Both the position numbers and the translations under genes were made by a program. Source: Diplonema papillatum (taxonomy: Eukaryota > Euglenozoa > Diplonemea > Diplonemida > Diplonemidae). Taken from it: a DNA stretch of 64,000 nt. Below the pieces are notes generated by a model. That model worked only from the letters and a program-made list of their open reading frames with translations. It did no database searches and was not told the DNA's origin. Of this stretch, positions 18,599 to 27,394 are shown piece by piece (the first letter of the stretch is position 1; every line of letters starts with the position of its first letter). The stretch lies in contig JAPJBO010000206.1 of the NCBI GenBank assembly GCA_030068145.1, positions 186,001 to 250,000 of the forward strand. The letters run 5' to 3'.

Positions 18599-21310
18599 AT
18601 GGGAGTACCGACCAAGCGGAGCAGAGAAAGTGCACCGACGGATGCAACCGCGAACCCAGAGGCTCTGGCAGAGCCGAAGCCAGACAGCGATCGACGCGCT
18701 CTTTGCTGCACATGTTGGACGCCGCTCCGTCTTGTCGCAAGCGACTTCACTGTGGCGATCCGTGGAAAAAAACGCAGAACGGCGGTGTGGGATTGCGACG
18801 TCTGCAAGAAGGAATTCACAGGCGGGAAGCGCTACCACTGCTTCAATCCGGAATGTGGCGTAGTGGCCCAGGGACGCAACACACACACTGACTACGACTG
18901 CTGCCACGAATGCCACACCTTGCTTCTGTCAATGGGACATGTTGCAGGTAGCGAGGACCTCCCAACTTTCGTTGCCGAGACGCAAGAGCTGGATGAAGAC
19001 GCGAGCATGTTCTCGGACGATGAAGACTCGAATGCAGAGCTCGCACTTGCTGTGCGCATGTCGCTCGCCGATGAAGGTGCAGAGGCGGCCGACAGTGCCG
19101 TCGCCAACGAGGCAGCAAGCTTCGTCACGAAAAAGGAGCTGCAGGCGGAACTCTCGACGAATTTCACCTTCTTGGCAGCGAACTTGCTGCAAGAAATGAA
19201 AACCATGCTGAACGATCGCATCGTCGCACCACCTGCAGCCGGGCCAACGACAGGGCCAACGACAGCAACAGTGGCGCCTTCGCCCCCTCGTACTCCAACT
19301 CGCCAGCACCCGCCTTCTCCACAGACATCTAACGCTGCGAACTCACCCACCGCAGCTTCCGACAACGCTGCCAACTCCAACGAAGAAAAAGCCACAAAAG
19401 GATTGGTTGAAAACAGTACCGAAGAGGCCGCTCTTCTCATGACCCAACTCATGGGAGGGGAGCGAGGCACGACGGTCTGCGGGAAGGTGGTTCTAGAAGG
19501 CAAAAACAACGACAGGGTCTTGTGCAACTACTGCCCGAAGGAAACGTGGTTGATGCCAAAAACGTCCGTGGTAAAGAAGCATTGGGGACGACTCCACTCC
19601 GGGTCAGCTTACAAGGCGAAACAAGAAGCAGCTGTGGTCGTAGCAGCTTCCCAGAAGAAGAGCGTCAGGGTCCTGCCAAATAACGCCATCCGCCGGATAG
19701 CGATCGAAGAACGGATCGCCCTCGACTTCGCGATAACCGGTCAACCGTTTCGTCTGCTGGGCAGCAAGTTGCATCGGAGCACGCTTTCCGACGAGCTAAT
19801 CGGCCGTAACTTTGGGCCAAAGCAATGCAGTGCAAAAACGGCTGAGCTTGCCGGTCGGTGCAGGGTCAAAATGATCGAGGCCCTCCGGTTTCAGAATTGC
19901 TGTCTCATGATAGACGTTGCAACTCGAAACCGGAGGCAGTTTTTTGGCTTTGCTATAAAATGCAAAAGCGATGTTTTCTTTTTGTGTGTTCGCCAGATCC
20001 AGGGGCAAAAAGCTCAAACGTTGAGTAAAGTAGTCGACGAGGTCATTTCCAACTTGGAGAGTGAGCAGATTCGTGTTTTTGCTGTTGTTGCAGATAATGC
20101 GAACAGCATGCAGAAAGCTCTCAGGGATCTTCAGGGGTTCCCAGAGTTGGAAGTCGAGAAAGATGGCGAAAGCTCAGACTCTGAGTCAGAATCCGTCTCA
20201 GACTCAGATTCAGAGTCAGAAGATTCTGCAACTCCGATAGAAGAAGCAGCATCGAGCGAGTGCCTTGTGGACGAAGTACTCGAACATTGTAATGGTCGTG
20301 GTTTTTTTGCCTTTCGTTGCGCAGCACACAGCATGCAGTTGCTGCTAAAAGATGTGTTCGCCGACCCAAACTTTGCAACCCTCAAAAAGTTGATTTTGGA
20401 TACAGCTACTGTTGCCAACTCGCCTCGCGAGAAAGCAGTGCTCCTTGAGCGCCAGGAGAAGGCTGGTGTGAAGTCGCCCAAGGGAGTGCCATTTCCCACG
20501 TCAGTACGGTGGAATTCTCTCGTGGACACAGCGGTGGCCATCTGCGAGCTTCACGCGCATCTGGGCTTAACAAAAGCGCATATATCGCGGCTCAGATTCC
20601 TGGTCGAAGTGACGACACCGATCGCGCTTGCTACAGACAAACTCCAGCAAGATAAAGTAGGCCTCACTGACCTCCACAGTATTCTGTCCACACTGAAAGC
20701 CGAACTTGTCAGACTGCAGGGGCGGTACTCGACTGCAAACGGTAAGTGGCGACAGCAAGCTCTTACACATGCGTTTGCCTGTTTCAAGAAGCGGGAGAAG
20801 CGAAACTACGGGTTCGCCGCCCTGAAGGTCTTCCATGCCCTCGATCCCACAAAGCCGCACACAGAAAAAAGTAATGGATCCCACGAAAACCTCTTATTTT
20901 GTTATCTTGAAAAGTACTGCAGCGACAGGAATCTCCACGGGTACAAGGAAGAGTACGGATCTTTCAAAGGTCTTGGCGTGTGGAACGAGCCGGGAGAAGG
21001 GTTTGACTTTAAGGCTTTTTGGAAAGCTCGAGCCTCTGATATGTGCATTCTCAGTCAATTTGCTCTCTCCCTTGCTGAGTCCTCTGTATCCGAAGCTGCA
21101 GTGGAAAGGCATTTTTCCGCCCTGGCAAAAATACTGACTAAGCACAAAAGCCAGATGAAAGCCAAAACAGTGGACGATTCTCTTCAGCTTCGGCTCAACC
21201 ACCGCCTCCTTTACGGTGACATCTTTGGGGGCGAAAACCGCGAAAATATTGCCGAGAGGAAACGCAAACGTGCAAAGTGCGCGTGGGTGAAGATTGTTTC
21301 CCAATGTTGA
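18599..21310 (+). CDS. hAT-2 transposase
   Basis: An uninterrupted 903-codon frame from ATG 18599. Residues ~38-105 hold a cysteine/histidine cluster (CCTCW, WDCDVCKKEF, YHCFNPECG, CCHEC) like the ZZ-like region of hAT-1. A BED finger follows at ~306-336 (CNYCPKETW...KKHWGRLH). The catalytic core shows CCLMIDVATRNRRQFFGFA (~435), VFAVVADNANSMQKAL (~495), an acidic Ser/Asp/Glu linker (~520-545), FRCAAHSMQLLLKD (~570) and VRWNSLVDTAVA. The C-terminal dimerisation motif SEAAVERHFSALAKILTKHK is at ~830. Domain order is the same as hAT-1, but sequence identity is modest, so the two are separate lineages of one hAT group. Confidence 0.92.
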   Translation: MGVPTKRSRESAPTDATANPEALAEPKPDSDRRALCCTCWTPLRLVASDFTVAIRGKKRRTAVWDCDVCKKEFTGGKRYHCFNPECGVVAQGRNTHTDYDCCHECHTLLLSMGHVAGSEDLPTFVAETQELDEDASMFSDDEDSNAELALAVRMSLADEGAEAADSAVANEAASFVTKKELQAELSTNFTFLAANLLQEMKTMLNDRIVAPPAAGPTTGPTTATVAPSPPRTPTRQHPPSPQTSNAANSPTAASDNAANSNEEKATKGLVENSTEEAALLMTQLMGGERGTTVCGKVVLEGKNNDRVLCNYCPKETWLMPKTSVVKKHWGRLHSGSAYKAKQEAAVVVAASQKKSVRVLPNNAIRRIAIEERIALDFAITGQPFRLLGSKLHRSTLSDELIGRNFGPKQCSAKTAELAGRCRVKMIEALRFQNCCLMIDVATRNRRQFFGFAIKCKSDVFFLCVRQIQGQKAQTLSKVVDEVISNLESEQIRVFAVVADNANSMQKALRDLQGFPELEVEKDGESSDSESESVSDSDSESEDSATPIEEAASSECLVDEVLEHCNGRGFFAFRCAAHSMQLLLKDVFADPNFATLKKLILDTATVANSPREKAVLLERQEKAGVKSPKGVPFPTSVRWNSLVDTAVAICELHAHLGLTKAHISRLRFLVEVTTPIALATDKLQQDKVGLTDLHSILSTLKAELVRLQGRYSTANGKWRQQALTHAFACFKKREKRNYGFAALKVFHALDPTKPHTEKSNGSHENLLFCYLEKYCSDRNLHGYKEEYGSFKGLGVWNEPGEGFDFKAFWKARASDMCILSQFALSLAESSVSEAAVERHFSALAKILTKHKSQMKAKTVDDSLQLRLNHRLLYGDIFGGENRENIAERKRKRAKCAWVKIVSQC

Positions 21311-21488
21311 TCAATGCTCGGAGTCGCGTTATATTTCAAGACCTTCCTTCTTGGGCCCGTGGGAACAGTGATCACGGCCCCCGGCTTCCTCTTTGAATTT
21401 AGCCTCTTGTTTCAATTCAGTGACTCGAGAGGGGCGTTGCTAAACGCCGTTCGCTTTTACATGCCTCATGCAAAAAAAAATATTCCTC

Positions 21489-21721
21489 TTTTTTTTTTTT
21501 TTTTCACTCGCTACCACAGGGCCTTATATATAAAAAGTTCTCCCACGTAATTGTCCATAAGTTGCTGAGAACAATAAGAAAAGAGAGGGGAAAAAAGAAG
21601 GCAAACAAAAGTACCACCGCAGCAGCGCAACAGCGCCGCGACCGAACACGACTACCAACGAAGGGTAGACTCGGTGCACCGACAGCACACCCACCTGACC
21701 ATAGGAAGGTCCAAAAGGGTG
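21489..21721 (-). mobile_element. Poly(T)-headed LINE fragment
   Basis: 16 T at 21489-21504 follow the established tail pattern, but the adjoining sequence matches none of the LINE ends in the window. Immediately to the left, GCCTCATGCAAAAAAAAA (about 21465-21480) looks like the LINE-C terminus in the opposite (plus) orientation, the only hint of a plus-strand LINE here. Confidence 0.4.
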
Positions 21722-22085
21722 GAGTGAGCACTGGAGCGGTCACTGAGGCAGATAGGTAGCTGCAACACAAGAACAGTCCATTAGCAACCAAAACAAAAAA
21801 AGACAACCCTCCGGGCCGAGAGCGGACAATGAGCACGGGATAGAACAGCGTCGGAAACACCAGCCCGGTGTTTCCGACTGCCGGAGACGACCTGGCCAAC
21901 GGACCGCACCACGCAGAGTGAGCACTGGAGCGGTCACTGAGGCAGATAGGTAGCTGCAACACAAGAACAGTGCATTAGCAACCAAAACAAAAAAAGACAA
22001 CCCTCCGGGCCGAGAGCGGACAATGAGCACGGGATAGAACAGCGTCGGAAACACCAGCCCGGTGTTTCTGACGCTGCCGGAAGCG
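21722..22085 (+). repeat. Tandem duplication, unit about 195 bp
   Basis: Two nearly identical units begin with GAGTGAGCACTGGAGCGGTC at 21722 and 21917. The second is cut short near 22085. Few substitutions separate them, so the duplication is recent. No coding function is evident. Confidence 0.85.
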
Positions 22086-22089
22086 GGGC

Positions 22090-22468
22090 CAAAACCCATT
22101 ACAGTATGTTATCCAAACTTTGAACGAATTACAGTATGGCCCGAACTTTGAACCCATTACGGTATGTCAATCCAAACTTTGAACCCATTACGGTATGGAT
22201 TTTCAAACTTTGAACGAATTACGGTAGGTTCCAAACTTTGAAACCCATTACGGTATGGTCCCAAACTTTGAACCCATTACGGTATGGTTTTCAAACTTTG
22301 AACCCATTACGGTATGGTTTTCAAACTTTGAACCCATTACGGTGAGGTTCCAAATTTGAACCAATTCCGGCATGATTTCTAAACTTTGACTCTCAAGTTT
22401 GAGCATTTCGGTGTCACTGTCAGGTTATAAGCCCAACACCAACGAGATACGTAGAAGCGGACGTGGAG
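22090..22468 (-). repeat. R2 right half, inverted, with ~28-bp tandem array
   Basis: About ten degenerate units of AAACTTTGAACCCATTACGG plus a short spacer, then GTTATAAGCCCAACACCAAC up to GGACGTGGAG. It is the reverse complement of 23691-24022, with unit order preserved. It ends exactly at a CAGTG hAT-2 terminus (22469). Confidence 0.85.
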
Positions 22469-22640
22469 CAGTGTGGGGGCTGGCACCACAGCACCGGTGC
22501 TGGCACCGGAGAGCACCAGCCGGTGCTCTCCGGTGCTCTCCGGTGCTGGGTCAGGTATTTGACTATGACCACCACGTAGCAGACCTTTTTCAACGAATTT
22601 TTGCTCGCGATCAGCTCCGATGAAGAGATGTGTGAGAAAT
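22469..22640 (+). repeat. hAT-2 family long terminal repeat (outer end 22469)
   Basis: Starts CAGTGTGGGGGCTGGCACCA, continues through GC-rich CACCGGTGCTGG palindromic repeats and the AGACCTTTTTCAACGA motif. The same ~170 bp occurs inverted at 24530-24712. The flank to its left is the right half of repeat R2, which suggests this is the inverted right end of the hAT-2 copy that starts at 18007. Confidence 0.7.
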
Positions 22641-23065
22641 GGATCCAGTGACCAAAAAGTATGTGCGTGGTTCGTGGGTTCGTACGAGGTTTAGGCCCAT
22701 AGTAGGGCACCGGGCGTGGAAACCACCATAATTGCGATGAATCGATCCCCTGGTTAGTGACATTCTTCGCTGGTCCACGTAGCAGACCTTTTTTGTCGAC
22801 TTTTTGCTCGCGATCAGCTCCGATGAAGAGATCCGTGCAAAATAGACCCGGGAATTACAAAGTATGTGATGGTTCGTGATTCGTGGTGTTTACAAGGTAA
22901 GGGCACCGGGCGTGGAAACCCCAGGTTTGCAATGGCCATTGAATGGCCCTCAATGGCATTCAATGGGGAAGGACGGGAATCGATCCCCAGGTTGGTGACA
23001 TTTCTTCGCTGGTCAACGACGTAACAGACCCTTTTCGACAATTTATTTCTGCCCGCGATCAGCTC
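22577..23065 (+). repeat. Satellite-like tandem units of about 210-240 bp
   Basis: Three diverged units begin with the AGACCTTTTT motif at 22576, 22785 and 23028. Units contain GATCAGCTCCGATGAAGAGA, GGGCACCGGGCGTGGAAACC and ATCGATCCCCAGGTTGGTGA in that order. This block lies between the hAT-2 terminus and a LINE-C relic. Confidence 0.65.
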
Positions 23066-23248
23066 TTGCACTGTTGCTCTTGCAAGTTGCAGGCTGGCAC
23101 TCGGACCGGACCAGGGCCGCCTGCGCCGGGACTTCTTGAAGGCTACAATAAAGTTCTTCTCTTGATTGAGCTTTATTGCACTTTTGTCAAGGGTCATCGA
23201 AATGGAGAAGCAAGCGAGAGTTACTAAGGTTGCGAGTCGTCGGATTCC

Positions 23249-23483
23249 TCGCAGGTAGGGGCGTTACTGGGCCCGTGTTGTGCCGGAAGGCACGCCACGC
23301 GCTTGTTTTCCTTTTGTGTCGCAGGGGTCGAGGTGTGTTGGAAGAGGGCGGGTTACTTTCCCTGGAGGGTGGGTGTAGAAAGTGCTTTGGTATAGGCATC
23401 ACGCGGAGACCCCCGTTTCGGCCCGTTAGGCAAGTTACGCATCCCCCCACACGCCGGGCACTCGTCAGACGAGCTACGTGCAG
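23249..23483 (-). mobile_element. LINE-C relic without tail
   Basis: Parallel to 9110-9345 (CTCGCAGGTAGGGGCGTTAC to CAGACGAGCTACGTGCAGGG) with scattered differences. It lacks a poly(T), so it was moved by a rearrangement or is an internal piece. Confidence 0.7.
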
Positions 23484-23576
23484 GGTGGGCGGATCGGGGG
23501 CGAGTGCGCCGCAATGGTGGCTGCCCAACCATGCACCGACTCTTCTTCAAACCCGAGCACTTCCCCTGGGGATGCA

Positions 23577-24022
23577 TCTGTGCGAGGTCCTTCAGCAAAC
23601 GAGAGGTCCAAAGCAAGCAGCCAACCTCGAGCATGTGTCAAAAGACACATACTGGATCCATCGACGCCAACTTCACATCTATGATCTCTCTCCACGTCCG
23701 CTTCTACGTATCTCGTTGGTGTTGGGCTTATGTTGGGCTTATAACCTGACAGTGACACCGAAATGGGCTCAAACTTTGAGGGTCAAAGTTTAGAAATCAT
23801 GCCGGAATTGGTTCAAATTTGGAACCTCACCGTAGTGGGTTCAAAGTTTGAAAACCCCGTAATGGGTTCAAAGTTTGAAAACCATACCGTATTGGGTTCA
23901 AAGTTTGGGACCATACCGTAATGGGTTTCAAAGTTTGGAACCTAACGTAATTCGTTCAAAGTTTGAAAATCCATACCGTAATGGGTTCAAAGTTTGGATT
24001 GACATACCGTAATGGGTTCAAA
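23577..24022 (+). repeat. Dispersed repeat R2, uninterrupted copy
   Basis: Contains the left half found at 17893-18006, the uninterrupted target CTCTCCACGTCCGCTTCTAC (about 23683-23702), and the inverted ~28-bp array (23760-24022). It serves as the empty site for the hAT-2 insertion. Confidence 0.75.
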
Positions 24023-24049
24023 GATCATCAGCGAAACGGCGTCCTTGAG

Positions 24050-24712
24050 CAGTGTGGCGGGTGCTGGCGGTGCTCTCCGGTGCTGGAAACATAGTTTCGG
24101 TTTTCACACCTCAAAAAGCTCAAAAAAACGAAAAAGTGTTGAAACCATAGTTTGGGCCTCGTTCTCGGTTTTCTGAGCAGAATTTTTTTGAGTTGCACCT
24201 CCCCCGTTGAGTCTGGGTACAGTGCTTCCCCATTACGACTGTGGGCCTGATCCTGGCTCCTCAGTCCACAGTACCAGACCTTTTTTGACGACTTTTTGCT
24301 CGAGATCAGCTCCGATGAAGAGATCTTTGGAAAATGGCCAAAGAGTTGGTACGTGGTTCGTCGAGCCAGGGACCGGGACGTGGATCCGCGTGAAAACGGA
24401 AATCGTGGAAATCGAAGTTTCCATTTCAGATTTCTGGTTCAAGTGCCTGTGCACGTGAAATTATCATTTCCCGCAGGGCGCGTTTTTTGACATTTGCCGA
24501 CGTCTCCCCGATTTCTCACGGCTCTCTTCATCGGAGCTGCTCGCGAGCAAAAACTCGTTGAAAAAGGTCTGCTGCGGGGTGGTTAAAGTCAAATACCAGA
24601 CCCAGCACCGGAGAGCACCGGCCGGTGCTCTCCGGTGCCAGCACCGGTGCTGTGGTGCCAGCACCGGTGCTGTGGTGCCAGCACCGGTGCTGTGGTGCCA
24701 GCCCCCACACTG
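24050..24712. mobile_element. Short non-autonomous hAT-2 relative
   Basis: Left end CAGTGTGGCGGGTGCTGGCG at 24050; right end is the reverse complement of CAGTGTGGGGGCTGGCACC, ending at 24712. Inside are the subterminal repeat of hAT-2 (24080-24430) and an inverted terminal block (24520-24712) with three GCACCGGTGCTGTGGTGCCA units. No coding sequence. Flanking 8-mers do not match, so the unit may be chimeric. Confidence 0.55.
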
Positions 24713-25304
24713 CACTCGACAAGCACGCATTCCGACACTCTGCATTCGACAGTTTTGCAACCAGCTCTACCCCTCTCTGAGACGAATTAGTTAGTGAGTC
24801 AGAACAAGGTTTCACAACGGAGTGACACATCCACCCGAAACGAGCGGCACCCTCTCTTTCTCAACCCCCTCCATACCCAAGACGGTCAACCGGAGACTTT
24901 AAAATACCGACCTTCTAATCCACAAATAACGCTAGAACCGTGACTGAACTGTCTGGCGCAAGGCCGCAATGAATCAAACAAAACACACTACAGAGAATCT
25001 TAGAAGTGGAATTTGTTGCTCTGGCTCACAAAATCCACAGCGCGGTATGCATTTCTTTCACGGCTGCGCGTGGTGGAAGGCCCGAACCGCCCGTCAAATG
25101 CTGTACGGAGGCCGTTGTGACACTTTGTGTGCGATGTGTGAGCTCAGAACTGTGTTGAAACGTCAAAGGTTCCACTCCAGATGATCCGTTCCTTCGGTGA
25201 CATGGCAATGTGCATAGTTTCCACCTTCCTTTCCACGTGGATCATGCCTCGCCTGGAAGTTGTGCTTACTTCGTGATGTACGACATCGCTTCAAATCACC
25301 ACAG
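24713..25304. other. Intergenic or intronic DNA upstream of the P4-ATPase exon
   Basis: No open frame with recognisable domains. The segment near 24880-24940 (GGTCAACCGGAGAC ... TCTAATCCACAAATAACGCT) resembles sequence just before exon 2 of the proline dehydrogenase gene (62030-62072), so it is part of a dispersed repeat. The last bases, TCAAATCACCACAG, form a plausible splice acceptor. Confidence 0.5.
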
Positions 25305-26336
25305 ATATGCTGTCGCCTGACGCCTTCTCAGAAGGGATACATAGTCACTCTATTCCAAAACCGCAAGGGAGAGACCGCGCTCGCGATAGGCGACGGCGCG
25401 AACGATGCGACGATGATAAGCCAGGCGCTGGTTGGGATTGGGATCATTGGTCTCGAAGGCAGTCAAGCGGAACTCGCCAGCGACTACGCGATTCCTCGTT
25501 TTCGGTTCCTGCAGCGGTTGCTTGCAGTTCACGGCCGGTACGCCCTCTACCGCAATGCCCGTTGTGTCTGCTTCAGTTTCTACAAAAACATCGCCCTCTC
25601 CCTCTGCCAGGTGTATTTCGCAGGCTTCAGCGCGTTTTCCGGTGCCACTGTCTTCGACTCTTGGCTGTTAGCCATCAAAAACACACTCTTCTCCTTCCTG
25701 CCGCCATTCCTCATAGGCTGCTTCGGAAAGGACATCTCCGAAGAGATATTAATGGATCCGAAGCTGGGTCCCCAGCTGTACAGCCAACTGCGAGACGGTC
25801 TCTACTTCGATGGCGCCGCCGTCAGCTCTTGGTTTGGTGTTGCATTATTGCACGGGACGGTCATATTCTGGGTCATGGTAGACACCCTTCAGCAGGACGA
25901 CACCGACCCCGGAGGTGGCAAAACCACAGGATTGATCCAAACTGGCACGTACATGATGTCAATGGTCGTGTACGTGGTCCTCACGAAGGCCGCTGTGCAC
26001 ATGCACATCATTACGGCCATCCAAGTCTGCGGACTGTTGTTCTCGTACGTGCTTTACCCGTCGACACTCGCGGCTTACTCCGCCATACCAAGTGCTGAAT
26101 ACGAAGGTGCCTATGACCTGCTGCAGGACACCGCCTTCTACGGCCTCTCACAGTCCCTCTTTTCGGACCCAAAGCACTACCTCTACATCTTCATTTCGGT
26201 CATCGGCTTAGTAAGCACGTTCGACTTTTCCATCCTGTACTTGCAGCGAAAAATACGGCCCACCCTTCGCGACGAATGTGCTGACAACTACGACTACCAG
26301 GTACCGGTTTTGTACTCCTTGTTTTATTCAGGTTAG
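25305..26336 (+). CDS. P4-type ATPase (phospholipid flippase), C-terminal exon
   Basis: The frame begins directly after an acceptor AG at 25303-25304 and reads ICCRLTPSQKG, LAIGDGANDATMI, GLEGSQAELASDYAI, FRFLQRLLAVHGR. These are the end of the P domain (hinge GDGxND) and the start of the M5-M10 membrane domain. Several hydrophobic segments follow, with the family-typical SFYKNIALSL and VFDSWLLAIKN. P4-ATPases move phospholipids to the cytosolic leaflet of Golgi, endosome or plasma membranes. The actuator, phosphorylation (DKTGT) and nucleotide parts are absent from the window, so upstream exons lie far to the left beyond the transposon block, or this is a displaced fragment. A donor-like CAG/GTACCG at 26300 could end the exon before the TAG at 26336. 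Confidence 0.88.
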   Translation: MCCRLTPSQKGYIVTLFQNRKGETALAIGDGANDATMISQALVGIGIIGLEGSQAELASDYAIPRFRFLQRLLAVHGRYALYRNARCVCFSFYKNIALSLCQVYFAGFSAFSGATVFDSWLLAIKNTLFSFLPPFLIGCFGKDISEEILMDPKLGPQLYSQLRDGLYFDGAAVSSWFGVALLHGTVIFWVMVDTLQQDDTDPGGGKTTGLIQTGTYMMSMVVYVVLTKAAVHMHIITAIQVCGLLFSYVLYPSTLAAYSAIPSAEYEGAYDLLQDTAFYGLSQSLFSDPKHYLYIFISVIGLVSTFDFSILYLQRKIRPTLRDECADNYDYQVPVLYSLFYSG

Positions 26337-27115
26337 GGCGAGATCTGGGAAAAGAAAGAGGAAGGTGAGACTGACATTCTTTGCTCCTGCTGGTTTTGGG
26401 CTTTTGTTGCTGCCAGAGTGACTAGTAGCAACCCCCGCCTCCTCCCAAACTCTTCTGGTGTTGGTTTGGGTAGGTGCTCTTCCTGCCATGCGCTTTGCTC
26501 CAATTCCCACGGTAAACCATAGGAGATGGCCGACTGCTCAATAAACGGGGGGGTCCCATGCAGTGCTCCCGCTAACGAAAAAGTGCGAGGAATTCCTCAT
26601 GAGGAATTCCTCACCTTTTTCCCGTTGGTGGTATCGTGTAGCCAAAGCACTGCATCACAGTCAACTAGAAGTCTGGGCTGCCACGGGGGCTGGAGCCAAG
26701 AAAGAGAGTCGAGGCTCAGAAGCAGCCCCGGATTTCTTGACCGATTCTCTCCGAGTGACGACACAAGTGCCTTGTTCCATGTGATCTCAATGATTTACCA
26801 GCACGCAGTATCGGGTGGTGGTTGAATTGGAAATGGGCTGTTGCCTCCAGGAATGTGCAGTGTTTATTGTGACAAACAGACTGAGAAGTGCAACACCTGT
26901 ACCGCACCGTTCGCCGGGGCGGAGCCCCCCGGACCCCCCCTGGAGAAAAGCTTCTCGATCTCAGAGCGGCAAAGTAAAGTTGGTCGGGAAACCGAGGCAA
27001 ACCCAAAGCTAATATAACCTGCACAACATGGGGGTAAAAAAAATGGGGGGCACAAAAAAAAAACAAGCCCCAAACAGGTTTTTGAATTCCTCGCCAAAAG
27101 TGAGGTTAGGGGGGC
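26337..27115. other. Intergenic DNA with a perfect 26-bp palindrome
   Basis: No gene recognised. Positions 26587-26612 are a perfect palindrome made of two GAGGAATTCCTC halves around CATG. A T-rich pyrimidine stretch at 26380-26480 may belong to a 3' region of the ATPase gene. Confidence 0.6.
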
Positions 27116-27131
27116 TGAGCCAATTCACCTA
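27116..27131 (+). repeat. Left terminal inverted repeat of the two-gene transposon
   Basis: TGAGCCAATTCACCTA, preceded by the duplication GGGGC. Confidence 0.9.
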
Positions 27132-27394
27132 GCCCCCCTGAAAATGACTTTAGCTCGATTACGCGTCGATTACACTCGATTACACTCGATTACGCTCGAT
27201 TACGCTCGATTACACTCGATCAACTTTTGGGTGAATTGGGGGGGTACTGCAGTAATTGATTAACGGCGTAACACTCAGGCAATCTTGATTGGTCGGTTCA
27301 ACGTACCCACTAACGCACCTTCTTCCGGGGCTAAAAAGGTGCTGATGACAGGATATTGAAATCGGAATAAAAACAAGAATATTAGTCTGAAAAA

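Larger units (their letters stand above)
18007..21488 (+). mobile_element. hAT-2 DNA transposon (left end and gene)
   Basis: Starts with CAGTGTGGGGGCTGGCACC and a ~100-bp block of GCACCGGTGC-type palindromic repeats. It then carries a ~300-bp subterminal region shared with 24050-24430, and the transposase gene at 18599-21310. No matching right terminus is present in the expected orientation before 21489. An inverted right terminus, joined to the right half of the target repeat, lies at 22469, which suggests a later inversion. The right boundary given is only where a LINE tail begins. Confidence 0.7.

Noticed and set aside
22090-22370. CRISPR-like regularly spaced repeats
   Set aside because: Units are adjacent and degenerate with no distinct spacers, and the context is eukaryotic; it is a tandem array.
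26301-26331. 31-base GT...AG stretch at the end of the P4-ATPase exon as a mini-intron
   Set aside because: Too short for ordinary splicing, and the sequence after it does not continue a recognisable flippase tail; the donor may instead pair with a distant acceptor.
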